This document shows positions 20,751 through 33,003 of a stretch of 64,000 nt of DNA, piece after piece (positions within the stretch are counted from its first letter, which is position 1; every line of letters starts with the position of its first letter). The DNA comes from Hyposmocoma kahamanoa. Its lineage: Eukaryota; Arthropoda; Insecta; Lepidoptera; Cosmopterigidae. Location of the stretch: contig NW_020653716.1 in assembly GCF_003589595.1 (NCBI RefSeq), positions 718,754 through 782,753 on the forward strand, read 5' to 3'. The notes beneath the pieces are model-generated. The model saw only the letters and a list, made by a program, of their open reading frames with translations. It ran no database searches and was not told the DNA's origin. The translations under genes and the position numbers were made by a program.

Positions 20751-23700
20751 CTAAAACAATCTCAAAGCACTGTAGTAACTTATTAAATATTTGCACATAT
20801 TGCGTTTTCACATTTTTTCCTTTTATATGCATTCTAAAGAGCTTTTATCAATTGGATTATATAAAAGTAAATACGAACTACATGAAACAAAATGTGTGTA
20901 TATGAAATTTTATAACATTCCTATTAAAAGTAAAAAAAGTTATCGACTATTTCGTAGTTGGCAGACTTTTAACAGTTATGGTACTTTTGCAGTTTATAAT
21001 GGCACAATTATGCATTATTGCGTTTTCGACTGGTGTTTATCTACGATAATGGTCGAGCGCGTAGAAGCGGCAAGTAAGTGAATTTCACATACTTTGGGCA
21101 CGCAAAGTACGTACACTTGCGGCGTCTATCTAGATATATGTCTGTGGTTATAGCCACTGCCGACAAAAGGAATTTAAGATAGCCCAATAGTTGCGAGTGG
21201 TAAAAAAACAAATAGAATATAAAATCGCAATTAATATTTATTTATTGTCTCCATCGTGACAAAATAAAGACAAAACAGATAAAATTAAAAAAAATGTTAA
21301 GTGTTAATGTAAAATTAGGTAAGTAAACTTAAACATTTTGCATTTTTTTATTTTAACTGTTTTATATTTATAGTGTCCAGACTTTCTGAATAACTATAAA
21401 TTATGTGATTATTTCTGTGATTTTTAATTACTATATGGTATTGGAAATATCTGATGTTTACCTAAGACTGATTTTTTAAATAAGATCTATACTTTTATCA
21501 TTAAACTCGAATTTTATTTTATTCACTTTTTATGGCGGCGATAAACAAACATTCATTGGGATTTTTTATTCCATTTGTTTTTTTTTACCACTGGCAACTA
21601 CTGGGATATTTTAAATTCAATTTGTGGCCAGTGGCAACAACAGATCTTTTTATCGCATTTGTCACACCTGGTAACATACAGGTTTTTTTTCCTATTTCTC
21701 GCCAGTACAAATCACCACTAGCAACAACAGACTTTTTTATCTCGTTTGTCACCACCTGAGGCCTTACCATGAACTCTTATTACAGTTCAGTTTAGGTTCG
21801 TAACGATAAAAAAGCGTGATGATGATGTACACTTCGTGTACCGCTGTCTCACAACGATTTATTTTAGATCCTAAACTGAATCGTAATAAGAGTTCATGGT
21901 AAGGCACCTGGTAACATATGGCATTTTTTTCCCCCATTTGTCGCCACTGGGAACAAAGCCAATGGTGACAACTGGGAATAAGCCGAAACATTTTTTTTTA
22001 TATCTCACCTTATATCCAGCACCTCCAACTCTTAAAATCTGACTTGCGTTCATAACCTGCAGAGCTTTCTCTACAATAGGATTAGAATGGCTTCTTGTAG
22101 TAGTAATTATCAGAGACGTTGGCGGCGGGGCAGGCGTAAAACCGCCTACCCCCGCTCCCTGCAGTCCCCATATAGTCCTACCCATACGTTTCTCTTCCCC
22201 ATTCATAGTTTTAAAGTAAGGCTGGTGAATTACTCCAGCTACAGGTTTCTCATTGACTGATATGCCAATTAACACTGTCACGTGTTCAAGGAACCCTAAA
22301 ACAAAAAACAGCGTAAGTATAGTGGATGATTTATGGACATAATTATTTCTGTGAACTAAATTAAATTCCAAATAGTAATTGTGCTCATAAAAACAGTTAC
22401 ACAAAAACTATCTTTACGAGACCGCATATAAATGGATTAGATAAAAGTTAACGTGGCGAAAGTCCAGGAGGCTTCGCATGGCAAAAATACATTCGATGGT
22501 ACTGCATAGATATTCTTAGCATATCGGTAAATTTGGAATAACATGACATTCAAAATATTTGTCTAAGGCAATAGTTAGAAAAAGCAATGTTATATTTTGT
22601 TGTTGATGCACCGCACCGCATTGCCCCAAAGGTGATAGCTGAAAACAAGTGCCGTGCTTTTTGGAAAAACTCGCCTATATGACCTTTTGGCTTCCTGCAA
22701 TACACACAAGTTATGTTATTTTTTGTTTTTATGTTTGTTTGTTTTCATTGTCAATTTTAATTTCTGTTTTGTGTCTGTTTTTTGTCTTCTAATTATTTCA
22801 TATGCTTGTGTATGCTTATAGGAAGACAATAAAACGGTTTTATCTATGCCAGGGTTGTCGTTTCGACTTACGGTAAAATTGTTCCTCGAGTTTCACTCCC
22901 TATTATATGCCCAATAAAAGCCTAGAAACCCGTAAAATACTTTGTATTCAATCATAATACAAGTACTAGTTGAATATTTAATTTGTGAAATGGTGAAACG
23001 TTTTAGGAACATGCACGGGGCACATCATGATGTGCGTAATTTTACAACCAGTCGATAAAAGCTATTAACGATAATATTTTGGCGAACTTAATAAGGTTTA
23101 TCTCCAAAAGTTATTTGCTTTTATGATTAAAATCTGTAGACAGAATACTGTCCACTAATATATTATATCCCTTTACTGACTTCCAAACCACACCGTACAT
23201 AATGATGATCTCAGATTACAAAACAATTAGCAGATGGAGCATACGCAACAAACGATGTGAAGCCGCTTTTCATTTCTTGTGTGCGTAACAACTAGGAGGG
23301 GCGCCGTAGGGACATGCGCATTTGTGCGCGTGTAAAATTGCCAGATGCAGCGAAAAAACTCCCGCATTCTGTTGCTTTCTATAACGCTAATGTTAAAAAC
23401 TGGAAATGTTATTTTGCGGTATGATCTTAAGTGGTATTAGTATCAAACAAATTATATGCAATATAAGTTAATATTTAATTGTTATTATTTGATTTACATC
23501 GCACAAAAGATATTTTAAAATTGAAAAACTTTGATCATTCAAAATATCTATTACGATCACAGTTTCTTATAATACTATTGTTTCGCGTCTATACATCGAG
23601 CATTCGTTTCTGATTTTGATATGTAGTGCAATCGCATCACTTTTCTATTATTTTTTTTATTAAATTAACTTTGTAATCAATTGCATAGCATTGACGATTA

Positions 23701-26700
23701 TCTTCTAATTTGACAAAAATTGTTTGGTTCCCAATGAAACTCTTTAGAAACTGTGAAGTTGTGTATAAATACATTTTTTTTTATTGACACGTTTTCTTTC
23801 AAAATCAATCTTTACGACATGTGCACACGACAATGAAAGTTCTCTGTATCTAGAGGGCTACATTTTCTTTTGTCTACGATAATAATTTAGGGTTTAATAA
23901 TTATTTTACCCTAATAATTATTTAATTATTAGGGTAATAATTTATTGGTTCGAGAATAATTTAGGCAAATGTGAGTTACCTAAAAAACAATATTGGACCA
24001 CTTTAAATGGACTAGCCTGTATGAATATATATGCATGCACTATTTAATTTCTATATAAAAGAAAAAATAATCGATGCTCCTATCACCCATGCATATTTAC
24101 CTCATTTAAGTAAACTTATTTTGATATAAACTGGCAACACATGCGAATTTATTTCGAGGTTTTGTGTTCCGAGTGAATCTCAAAAAATATTGGGTAAATA
24201 AATTACAAACAGTTAAATAATCAATAGTTCCCTGTGAAAAGATATTTCATCTTATTTTTTGTTTGTTTTTGGGAATAACTCTTACAATGTTTAAAGACAC
24301 AAGATGGCATTTTTAAACATAAAATAGCTAATCACTCGTGATGTGCAAACAATACCACGCTGCAGTAAGCACAGCACTGACGCGAGTTTGTATTCGCTTT
24401 TCAATTTGTATTTGCTTTGGTGGCTTCACTTTCGTGTTCGGCGCGCTCCATCTGCCTATTGTTTTGTAATCTGAGATGATAATAATCAAAAAATGTAATT
24501 ACAAAGGTGTTAAAAAAGGCTACCATATTCTACTTCCATGGTTAAAACAAGAGTTCTTTCCTGCATTTATAATACCTATTTACAAGTGAAAATATGACAA
24601 AATTCGCGCGGGGTAAATTACGCTTGATAAATGTATAAACATTCTTCCATTATTGGGCGCTGTACAATACTTTTTTTTTACAATTTCGGTAACTTTGAAA
24701 AATGACAATTACGCTGATTTTGCTTAACAGTAAAACTGAAACTAAATAAAATATGAAAACAAACCGGTTAAAGGGGTTGTAGATCACGTTTCTCTGAACC
24801 CAAACATGTTAATAACTCAATTTCGCAAAAAATGACGATTACGTTAATTATGACAAGGAGGGCAGAATAGTATAATTACAGTGGGTAAAAATACGCTTAC
24901 TGTTCCTCACGATCAAACAAAGTGCGCGTAATTCAATCGCATATTTTGCAGCTACATTTGGCTTTAACCTTGTTCACATTATTTTTTAATTGAGATGATT
25001 TAAGTGCCGTAAAAATAAGTAATATAAATTAGTTGCAGTTAATGGAGAAACCTTATCGATAAAATGTGCACAAAAGTTAAATATTAAACAAAATAATTGC
25101 ATTTATTAACTACTAATAAGAAATTATCAAGGTTTTTATGAACTAGTTAAAAAAATCAGTTTTTGAAAAATCTACAAACATACGAACGCCGCGCAAAGCA
25201 CGGTGTCTCGAAGTGTAAGCCGCGCAGGCAGGAGACTGCTCACACACTATCCTGCGTATGGCCCACGTATGGAGTCTCGCAGGCCTGCAGGATTGCAGGA
25301 TACTGAATGCCTCCTTTTAGTGAATATGAAGATGGCTTGAGAAGCATTCAGAATTTACGAAATATATTCGAAATAATTCAACCTGAACATATCACACAGT
25401 TGATTGGAGAGTCAGATAATAAGTACTTTAGTCCATTTTTACCGTTGACATACTATACCTAACTAATTTACGTAAAAATGAGTTTAACATAATTGTAATA
25501 CATTTCGAGAAACGGGGACCTGGCAACCTGTTATACAGGCATTTTCATTGCACCAGTCTCTCACTAATAAGCATTCATATTAAAACTCACTAGTCGGTAG
25601 GCCTTTACATAACTTATCTTGTATGTTGTGGGAAAATAAATTATTATGTTAATTACACAAAAAACGTAAAGCGAAAATAAGCCATACTGAGATCTGGCTT
25701 ATTTGAAACTAATCTAATAGACTATGTTCATTAGCCCAAATGCTACACCAAAAAAATTAAAGTGTAAATTCTTAAGCACACCTTCCATAACATTGCCATA
25801 ATTCAGTACCTAAATTGTCGGTATGTATCCACATTTCTTTCGCATATTTAATTAAATTCTGAACTTGTCAAGCCAATTTTTAAAAAAGTATTCACATAAA
25901 ATTGTCAACAAAATTTATAATTCTTAAATTACATCTGTGTCGTCTTAACAATTTCTATTACTACAAAATACCCAAAACTCGATCTGATTAGTAAAGGAAC
26001 AAAGCAAACACAATCACCCATAAATTATACCATGAAACATGACTTAAAACTAAGTGTTAACAAGTCATGCTAACACAATCATGCAATGTTGAATGTCTCA
26101 TCAAAATTGTCCATTTACCATAGTTTGATTGCAGTAAGCTTAAATACCACTTCATACTTATAAATGGATGTGACAAGTACATTTTCCATCTTTCCCATGG
26201 ATCTCTCTTCAACATTAGGGCACCTAGAATTATTGCAGATCGTTTAATATATTTGATTTTTAGGAATAAACAACACACGATGGACCAAGGGTTTGTACAG
26301 TGGGCACTGGATGAAGAGGTCCCGGGTTCGATTCTCGGTAGGTATCAATTTGGGAAATGAACTTTTCTAAATTGGTTCTAGTCTGGGTGTTCTAAGCAGT
26401 GCCCCAGAATGAATTCCGTTGCTCTGGTACTCATAGTACAGGGAATTATTCTCTAGTTTGGGATCAGGCAACTGGTGTGGTTGTCTGGCACATTATAAAA
26501 AAATCACCTTTCTTCACTTCCTTTTCTCGCGTTTATTATAATTTTAAATTAACTTGAACTATTATCCATCGAATACTAATATTTCTCCATTACGATGACT
26601 CCCAAAGTGGTCTATATTGACCTCAAGAGGTTCTCAAACGTTGAAACATTTTCGAACGAGCCCGTCTTTTCGTTAACGGACTTCGAGAGTAGTTCCGTTA

Positions 26701-29700
26701 ATCATAGTGGGAAAACGGCCGTAACTACGGATTTCGTGATTCGAGAGTAGGGCCCCGGGTCTCCTTTAGATCTCTAGTTTGAACTTTCAGCTACATTAAT
26801 ACTGGAAGAGACAGTCATTTCAAGAACTTGTAATATCGCCACTTACACGTGAATTTCGGCCATCGCTTTTTTCCAGAAGGGAAAATCTTCTTTGTGTGCT
26901 TTGGTTTGGCCAGTTTTGTTCCACTGTAATTAACTGGATCCACCGGTGGCGCAATACGACCAGTTAGCACAAATGGATGCGATCCTTTATTTAAATGGTT
27001 AAAAAGGCAGCCTTTTGTATATTTGATTTATTATCAGACAAAAATTTACAATAAGTATTGTGTACAACAAAGACCAACATAATTGAACCCCCTCAGATGT
27101 GAAGAAATGCCAATCATCTATCACTAAAAGTATAAGCCCACAAAATGCATATTATATAAAAGCAAATTGCATATCGATACAACCATACAGTACTAAGTAC
27201 TTACCCTGAGTGTATTCTGCGGTTCCATCCAATGGGTCGACCCATACAACTACATTCTCCTCTTTGACTCCCAACAGATTTGAAGGACATTCCAGTTTCA
27301 GTACATCACTGTCTGTTTCTACTACAATCCAGTCACTGGGGATTTCGCCCTGTAATATAGGACGCGATTTACATAAAAATGTACCATAGCTATGGTCTAG
27401 AATATTGTTTCTTGGCAAACAACACCACTCAAATCAAATTCAAATCATCTATATTTCAATGGTAAGCAAATTACACTTGAAATCGTCATATTCGTCGTTG
27501 CTCTGATCCGAAAATAAGTAACTAAAGCACTTGTCGAGTTCTTAGGTTATTGCGATTGTTAGACATAGGAAATTAAAGATATTTTCGTAATAAATTTCGC
27601 GTATATTTGTTTTTGGCCCGAAACTTTGGTTTGATTGAAAAAACAAATATAATATACGAGATTTAGATCCAAATAAATAGTTTCAATTCCTATATAGCAC
27701 TTGTGTTATGGAAATCGGAAACAACGACGGTATCACAAACACCCAGTGCCGAGACAATATAGAAAAGTTAGTTTTTCTATATTGACCCGGCCGGGGATCG
27801 AACCCGGAACGTCAGAGAGTCAAAACCGGTGTACAAACTACTCGACGGTGGAGGTCGTTAATTATTTATTATTAGAATCGTTACTTATCGGATTTATTGG
27901 TTTTTGTTTTGAAGCTCCTCAATGGTAAAACTGTAACTAAGACTGTTTGTATTATTATTATTGTTACCAAAGTAAAGCAGTAACAATGATTCACTTATCA
28001 GACTTGCTGAGACGGACAGAATGTAATAAACTAACCTAATCTCAGCACAGAGTACTCACAAAACCGACCTCAAAAGTCATTCATCTTTTAGTTCACTACC
28101 CCTAGAGGTCGAATATTTTCTTAAAATTTAAATGGGTTCACTTCTGAGGTACTCTCTTACCAACAAAACAAGAATCATCAAACTCGGTTCACAAGTGGCG
28201 GAGTTATCACGTAACATACATACAAAAAAAATCGTACAGTCGAATTGAGAGAACCTACTCCTTTTTATGAGGTCGGCTAAAAACTGGAAACGGTTTATCA
28301 CTCATCAAAACAACTATATAATAAATCACAGCCTTCTACCTCCCACAATATATTGCATTGGTGGTGTAATAAAGTCATATCTACAAAATGACAACTTATC
28401 AGGAGAGGTTTAAATATTCTACAAACAGAAATCGTTAGTAACTTAGCGGAATGCGCGAGCATTCTTAAGCATGCGCGAGAATTCCGCGGAAGATTTTGGC
28501 TCGTATCTAATGGCTTGTATCTTACGCAATTGACCATAAAGTTCATTATACTATGTACAATATCGTTATAAAAATTCACTTCCATTCCGTTCCGCCGCAA
28601 TATAAATTGAACCTTAATATGAGTTATAACATTACACATACATGTTTCATGTAGTTAGTATTGTTTTTATGATTTTCATATGATAAAAGCACTTTAGACC
28701 TATGATCACTAGTAGCTTTATTGTTTCAAGGGTACAATGTGTTTTTAAATTGCATTTTTAAACTTCTTTTAAATGAATTGCATTACTCCAAAATTTGAAT
28801 TTACTTGTCAGTACATAAGTACTGACTATATATAGATACAATTACTTCCTAACTGCCTCGGTGGCGGAACAGTTACCATGCTGGGGTTCTACTCCCATTC
28901 TCCGTCAGACATCTGTCCAAAACAATTGTCAAATAAGTAAGACTTAACTAAATTAAAAGACGCAGCATGATGCAAATGAAGCTTCATTCGTCCTGGGTTT
29001 GATTCCCAGCCTGGGAGAAATTTTTGTACAGCCTTCATTTATTTCCCTCAATAGTTTGGGTGTAGTTTGTGGTTGTCTATATGTATGTCCATGCCACCCG
29101 CGACACAGGGTTTCCTTAATGCAGGGCTATGCACTTGTACATAAAAAAATTTACCTCAACGCTAGGACTATCCTCTTCACCAATAATATTCAATTTGGGA
29201 TATTGTGATGACAGTGAAGCAATAATGCATCTTTGCGCTGATCTATCTGCTTCCGTTTGATAATCATTTTTGCCCTGAAAATATAAATAATTTACTCCAA
29301 ATACTTTCTTTGACAAATGCAACATGTTAAACCATTCATGGACAGTAATGGCGTTTATTGTAAAATTATATGATAGGACGAGATACCCTGTTTCGTTATA
29401 TGGATATCTTAAAACCAACTACTGGCTTTACAACACAATGTATGAGTGCTTTCTTGTAGTTGCCGCTTACTGCTTTTCTATGGAGAAATATTAACAACAT
29501 ACTGACAATTTCAATTATTTATTTATATTGAACATTTTATATTGAATTAATATAAGCACTACTGCAAGAAAAGAACTGGCATATTTGTTTGTGGTACTAC
29601 TTAAGCGCTGTTCATGGAAGGGTTAATAAGCTGGGTGCAAGAAGTACCGTTTTCCTTTCCAATGTGTACTTTGCTTGCTAAAGTTTACTCGCTGTAATGC

Positions 29701-30161
29701 TCAACTGTGGAGACTGACTTTAAGATTAAAAATACTTAAACAATATTGATATTGATGTGAAATTGCAGATATCTTCTTTAACGAATTTCGTTACCTACAT
29801 TCAAAGTATGGCTTTATAATCCCTTATAAGTCTTTATTAATATCGTCACTCTGAAATGTTACCTTGTATAAGGTTATTTGTTTTTTATATGTAAAAACCT
29901 TGAAAAACACTAAAAGTGATTTTATTGTCCAAGAAACAACCGTAACTACGACTTAATGGTAACTTTCACTTCATAACAACCTCGAAGACATACAATAATA
30001 ATCCTATATATTTCATATTAAATTAATAGAAACCTATGTACCTTTTCAACTATACCAAGTTCACCTTTGCTCATCACATCTCTAACAATTTTTCCCGCTC
30101 GCCCAGCCACAGATACTGATGAAGCGAGTAATCTCACAATCAAAGGAACGCTCGTAGACAT
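20484..30161 (-). CDS. BPNT1: 3'(2'),5'-bisphosphate nucleotidase 1
   Basis: This complete five-exon gene encodes 312 residues; vertebrate BPNT1 is about 308. The enzyme is a Mg-dependent, lithium-sensitive phosphatase that turns 3'-phosphoadenosine 5'-phosphate into AMP. It thereby clears the by-product of sulfation, and it can also act on inositol 1,4-bisphosphate. Exons are 30161-30042, 29274-29155, 27349-27205, 22295-22009 and 20750-20484, all in phase. Metal-site motifs are TEAD (residues 47-50), IIGEED (70-75), WVDPLDGT (116-123) and WDTCAPE (246-252). ITTTRSHSN and LRVGGAG are also family signatures. The start is the ATG at 30161, giving [20 protein letters not shown], which aligns with family N-termini. 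Introns carry SINEs, MITEs and other TIR elements. Cytosolic location is expected from the family. Confidence 0.96.
20950..21150 (+). repeat. fragment of repeat family G
   Basis: It shares CAGTTTATAATGGCACAATT, TTTTCGACTGGTGTTTATCT and TACGTACACTTGCGGCGTCT with the longer copies at 36,300-37,010 and 57,360-57,990. Only the 3' third of the family is present here. Confidence 0.6.
21540..21990. repeat. tandem repeat, unit about 80-95 bp, interrupted by a MITE
   Basis: The unit runs 'CACTGGCAACAACAGATCTT', TTTATCNCATTTGTCACNCC and TGGTAACATANGG. About four imperfect copies lie directly after (in gene orientation) the donor of BPNT1 exon 4. On the minus strand the units read in frame as [19 protein letters not shown] peptides. 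Confidence 0.6.
21760..21905. mobile_element. palindromic MITE, GGCCTTACCATGAACTC family, copy 1
   Basis: Inverted ends GCCTTACCATGAACTCTTAT and the complement enclose a core with CGTTGTGAGACAG (complement). ACCTG occurs on both sides and matches an uninterrupted unit of the surrounding tandem repeat, so it is probably the target-site duplication. A full sister copy is at 48,418-48,567. Confidence 0.8.
22009..22295 (-). CDS. BPNT1: BPNT1 exon 4 (residues 129-224)
   Basis: The acceptor is TTTGTTTTAG and the donor GTGAGA. It encodes [42 protein letters not shown] and [10 protein letters not shown]. The reading frame stays open past the donor into a tandem repeat, but the splice site and family alignment place the end here. 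Confidence 0.95.
22300..23200. other. BPNT1 intron 3, no recognised feature
   Basis: AT-rich DNA upstream of exon 4 on the minus strand. I see short T/G-rich runs near 22,720-22,780 but no exon, RNA gene or repeat shared with the rest of the window. Confidence 0.45.
23208..24477. mobile_element. 1.27-kb TIR element without transposase
   Basis: ATCTCAGATTACAAAACAAT then TAGCAGATGGAGC on the left faces GCTCCATCTGCCTATTGTTT then TGTAATCTGAGAT on the right. This gives about 33 bp of terminal inverted repeat, and similarity continues into GTGAAGCC. The AT-rich interior has no long frame. A short hairpin built on TTACCCTAATAATTA lies inside at 23,895-23,945. Confidence 0.7.
24480..26280. other. 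BPNT1 intron 3, no recognised feature
   Basis: A long AT-rich stretch. I found no coding frame with splice sites, no tRNA-like boxes and no repeat that recurs in the window. A GC-richer spot at 25,185-25,300 shows no recognisable motif. Confidence 0.45.
26290..26510 (+). repeat. tRNA-derived SINE, family B
   Basis: It has a tRNA-like head (CAGTGGGCACTGGATGAAGA; B box GGGTTCGATTCTCGG), then TTCTAAATTGGTTCTAGTCT, GGGTGTTCTAAGCAGTGCC, ACTCATAGTACAGGGAA and GTTGTCTGGCACATTATAAA. It aligns end to end with 41,385-41,595. Confidence 0.75.
27205..27349 (-). CDS. BPNT1: BPNT1 exon 3 (residues 81-129)
   Basis: The acceptor is ATTACAG and the donor GTAAGT. It encodes [20 protein letters not shown], the core metal-binding motif of the Li-sensitive phosphatase family. 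It leaves one base of a Gly codon. Confidence 0.95.
27427..27525 (-). repeat. non-LTR retrotransposon 3'-end fragment
   Basis: CAAATTCAAATCATCTATAT, TTCAATGGTAAGCAAATTAC and ACTTGAAATCGTCATATTCG resemble the 3' end of the element at 13,585-13,650. Confidence 0.45.
27537..27697. repeat. Penelope-like terminal fragment, inverted arrangement
   Basis: GAGTTCTTAGGTTATTGCGA and GCGTATATTTGTTTTTGGCC meet an inverted copy (AAAAACAAATATAATATACG then ATTTAGATCC). This is the same family as 3845, 9050 and 34,619. Confidence 0.5.
27700..27870 (-). repeat. tRNA-derived SINE, family D
   Basis: On the minus strand a tRNA-like head (CCACCGTCGAGTAGTTTGTA; B box GGGTTCGATCCCCGGCCGGG) is followed by TTCTATATTGTCTCGGCACT and GGGTGTTTGTGATACCGTCG. 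This is the only copy in the window. Confidence 0.65.
28055..28275 (-). repeat. lepidopteran 'AACCGACTTC' interspersed repeat
   Basis: Read in reverse it starts AGCCGACCTCATAAAAAGGA, continues with TTACGTGATAACTCCGCCAC and ATGATTCTTGTTTTG, and ends near ACTTTTGAGGTCGGTTTTGT. It is the minus-strand counterpart of 38,510-38,760. Confidence 0.65.
28430..28625 (-). repeat. fragment of repeat family F
   Basis: It contains TTCCGTTCCGCCGCAATATA then AATTGAACCTT, the right terminal repeat of the family, and CGCGAGAATTCCGCGGAAGA and TACAAGCCAT (complement) from its interior. Confidence 0.55.
28850..29145 (+). repeat. SINE family A copy interrupted by a MITE fragment
   Basis: The SINE head GCCTCGGTGGCGGAACAGTT (28,855-28,890) resumes at TCCTGGGTTTGATTCCCAGC (28,990). 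The 100 bp between (CTCCGTCAGACATCTGTCC, ACAATTGTCAAATAAGTAAG, GAAGCTTCATTC) match the MITE at 52,479-52,618. The SINE body ends beside the donor of BPNT1 exon 2. Confidence 0.7.
29155..29274 (-). CDS. BPNT1: BPNT1 exon 2 (residues 41-80)
   Basis: The acceptor is TTTTCAG and the donor GTAAAT. It holds [13 protein letters not shown] and [11 protein letters not shown] with metal-binding acidic residues. A SINE family A copy ends within about 10-20 bp of the donor side. Confidence 0.95.
30042..30161 (-). CDS. BPNT1: BPNT1 exon 1 (residues 1-40)
   Basis: It starts at the ATG in CACAAGATGTC and ends VEKAAG-type on the donor GTACAT. It encodes [19 protein letters not shown], the conserved N-terminal helix region. 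Phase 0 at the 3' end. Confidence 0.92.
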
Positions 30162-32690
30162 CTTGTGAAAATATAATTGCAATCAATCTGTAACATAGAA
30201 TGCACGATTGACTTCAATCATTCGACATATTTATTTACTACTACATGTATATAATACAATCACAAACTTCTTAGCATGTATGTTGACATATATAAATCAG
30301 ACGTTATATGTATATGACGCATTTCGACGTTGAAATATAAACATCTTATTGTCTTTGTTTAACTATTGCGTACCGTCTTAAGCCAAAAGAAATAGCATTA
30401 CATAGGTCTGTGTCAAACACGGGAATTAAAACGTCATCTTAAATGCCAACCGTGTTCATTTCGCAGTACATGAGGTACATGACACGGTTGCCCTAAGGAA
30501 GTATACCATATGTCTAAACAAATGTTTTTCCAAGTATTTTATTGAATTATTCGCATGTATTGTAATAAAATGGACAAAAATATGGACAGTGAGAACAATT
30601 AAGTATTAATAAAAATTCGTCGCTTCAGCATTACGGGATGTGGCATTTGAAAAAGCGAAGATCAACCGAATGTACCATTGTACAGGCACGTGTTATTTTT
30701 CTGTCTATAAATCACACAAAAGCCCAAATATCTCATGTAATTAGACATATTTAAGTAGTTTATTCATAAATCTTACTTTGATTTCTTCAGATTGCCTGTT
30801 TGTTTGTATATTTTGATGATTGTTGTTAATGATTATTTTGAGATAGTGTTGTTCTTGGAAGCGTACATATTATCGATATTCTGTTATTAAAATAATTCAC
30901 TACGAGGTTTTTATTATTTTTACTATTTCAAGTTTACCTACCAATCAAAAAAAAAAAAGAATGGTTGGAAATTATAGGAGTGCCGAATATAAACATTGAA
31001 TCAAAGATCATCTTCATTTATTCGATTCATTTTGAAGAGTCTAATTTTAACATAGCTTTGAATGTAACTAAGATTACATGATAATACAATTCCATCATTA
31101 GGTTTATTGGTAAATAATTTTATATTTAATTTAAATTAAACAAGACTCATTTACTAGGCATTCTCAGTTCCTGAAAACAAAATTATCCACTCGTTTCCGA
31201 TTTATTCCCACTGACAACTCTAACTACTAAAAATGTTTCCCAGTATGTTGCCAGCAATACAATGACCATGTTGGTCCAACGTTGCCGGGTGAAGGTCATA
31301 GATACCAATGTATAGACAACCTATTTGCCTTGCCTTGCCTTGCCATCATTCGGTGTCACTCGCCTAGCTGACCGAGTGAAAGCGAGAGCTAACATGTATA
31401 GAGCTCGTTTGACGTGGCTTGGCTTGTCACAACTCGCAGTCGCTCTCGTGACTCTTGTCGCACTTCGGAGAAGTGTCGATTTTTCTGCACAAATCAAAGG
31501 CCAATTGACCAATAGTAGTCAATTGACATTGTATAATCAGACTTTTGTATGCTATTTAAAATATGCGAAACATGTTTATACTACATTCTTGTTACATCTC
31601 CTGTTATACCATGTTTTAAGCAAATAAACGTATGATAATAATATTATTATTGATAATATTGCTACTTTCATTTATTTCCAAAATTATATGGAAGTATTAA
31701 ATCGCTTAACTCAGTCACTGATATTAATTCTAAACCAATGTATAAATACAGAAAGTTTACACTATTGGGAAAATGTTTAAAAATTTCTTTATGAAAATAT
31801 GAATCTTTAGGTTGGAAATGTATAGGAGATCTCCAGATTTATATTTCAAAGTTTTCTTTTTTTTATACACTCTCAAATTACATTTTTTCTGTGCAAATTC
31901 ACTTTTCGTAATATTTGAGTATTTGTAAACGCAAAACAATAAATTCAAAATTTTAATGTGACTTTCCCGGATATTCCCAAATGGAATATTGATCTACTTT
32001 AATTAAATGATTGCATGTCGATAATGACTTATCGATCCATTTCTTCGTTCAATTTTTGTTTAGGTATGCACGTCCGTTCCGTAGTTATGGCAGCTCCTGT
32101 CATTTTTTTTTCATCCTCTAAGCTTACTATTGATGCTAACGCATCTATACAATCATTGACTTACAATTTTCATATATATACAAAGTACTTTGTGCTTACA
32201 ATTAAGATGCAATTAAGCCCACATTAAGCCAATGTATACAATCAAAGAGTTTTCTTTTTCTTATATTTTGGCACTACGTCCAGCCTTTGGCCATATGCAA
32301 TTTCCAACTGAGTTGCAAATTGATAATTCTTCCAAATAAATATTTTCTTGCTTCTTGAGACTTCAGGATAATTATTATTGTCGTTGCAGTTGTTGTTGTG
32401 GAACTTAGGTGTAGGTTTTTGGATATTAATATGAAATTAAAAACGGGGAAAGGAAATCGCGGAATAAAAATAAAAGCAAATGGAATTTTGGAAAGGTGAT
32501 CAACAGGATAGGATAGGTAGTATATTTAATTACGAAAGAATGATACAGTTACAGTTTATCATAAAGTTACCTGTAAATATTTTTTTTTTGTTCTATTCGT
32601 GAAAAAAGGCAGGCTAGGAAAGACCATACTGCCTCGTCTTCACCGGTGCAAATAATAATTCATAAATTCATAGATATTAGCGATGGGCGA
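30162..32690. other. intergenic DNA upstream of BPNT1, few features
   Basis: The BPNT1 promoter must lie just above 30,161, but I see no clear core element. A short (TTGCC)4 run is at 31,325-31,345. The open frames at 31,325-31,627 lack similarity to anything I know. ATTGACTTACAA at 32,155-32,170 is a stray end of the element at 33,004. Confidence 0.4.
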
Positions 32691-32691
32691 G

Positions 32692-32905
32692 ACGTACCGG
32701 GTCAAGAGCACGTCAAGCTTGACACTTAAGCCTAAATCCAACTCTATACCGCTTAAGATAAGAAGTACAGGGTCAAGAGCACGTCAAGCTTGACGCTTAA
32801 GATTTAAATCCAACTCTATGCCGCAGATAAGAACGGTCCATAGTACAAAGTGTCAAGCTTGACATGCTCTTGACTGTACATACAAAGTGTCAAGCTTGAT
32901 GATTA
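32692..32905. repeat. 71-bp direct repeat plus inverted end (TIR transposon ends)
   Basis: GTACNGGGTCAAGAGCACGT then CAAGCTTGAC starts units at 32,694 and 32,765. The inverted version (GTCAAGCTTGACATGCTCTT then GACTGTAC) is at 32,849-32,880. A further variant is at 33,538-33,572. These look like stacked termini of one TIR family. Confidence 0.55.
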
Positions 32906-33003
32906 GTCTTGACTACTAAAAATAATCGAAGTAATTCGATTGTTGATATAAATTAGTTACTACACTTCAATTTTTGATTATTGATCAAATATCGACTGTA
33001 AAT

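Noticed and set aside
21585..22404. One continuous BPNT1-containing protein from the 177-codon frame on the minus strand
   Set aside because: The conserved part ends at GGAGYK with a good donor at 22,008, and exon 5 continues the family alignment. The rest is a tandem repeat and MITE.
26580..26860. Possible repeat or exon around the 'AACGGACTTCGAGAGTAG' phrases
   Set aside because: I found short internal similarities but no second copy in the window, no inverted ends and no coding frame.
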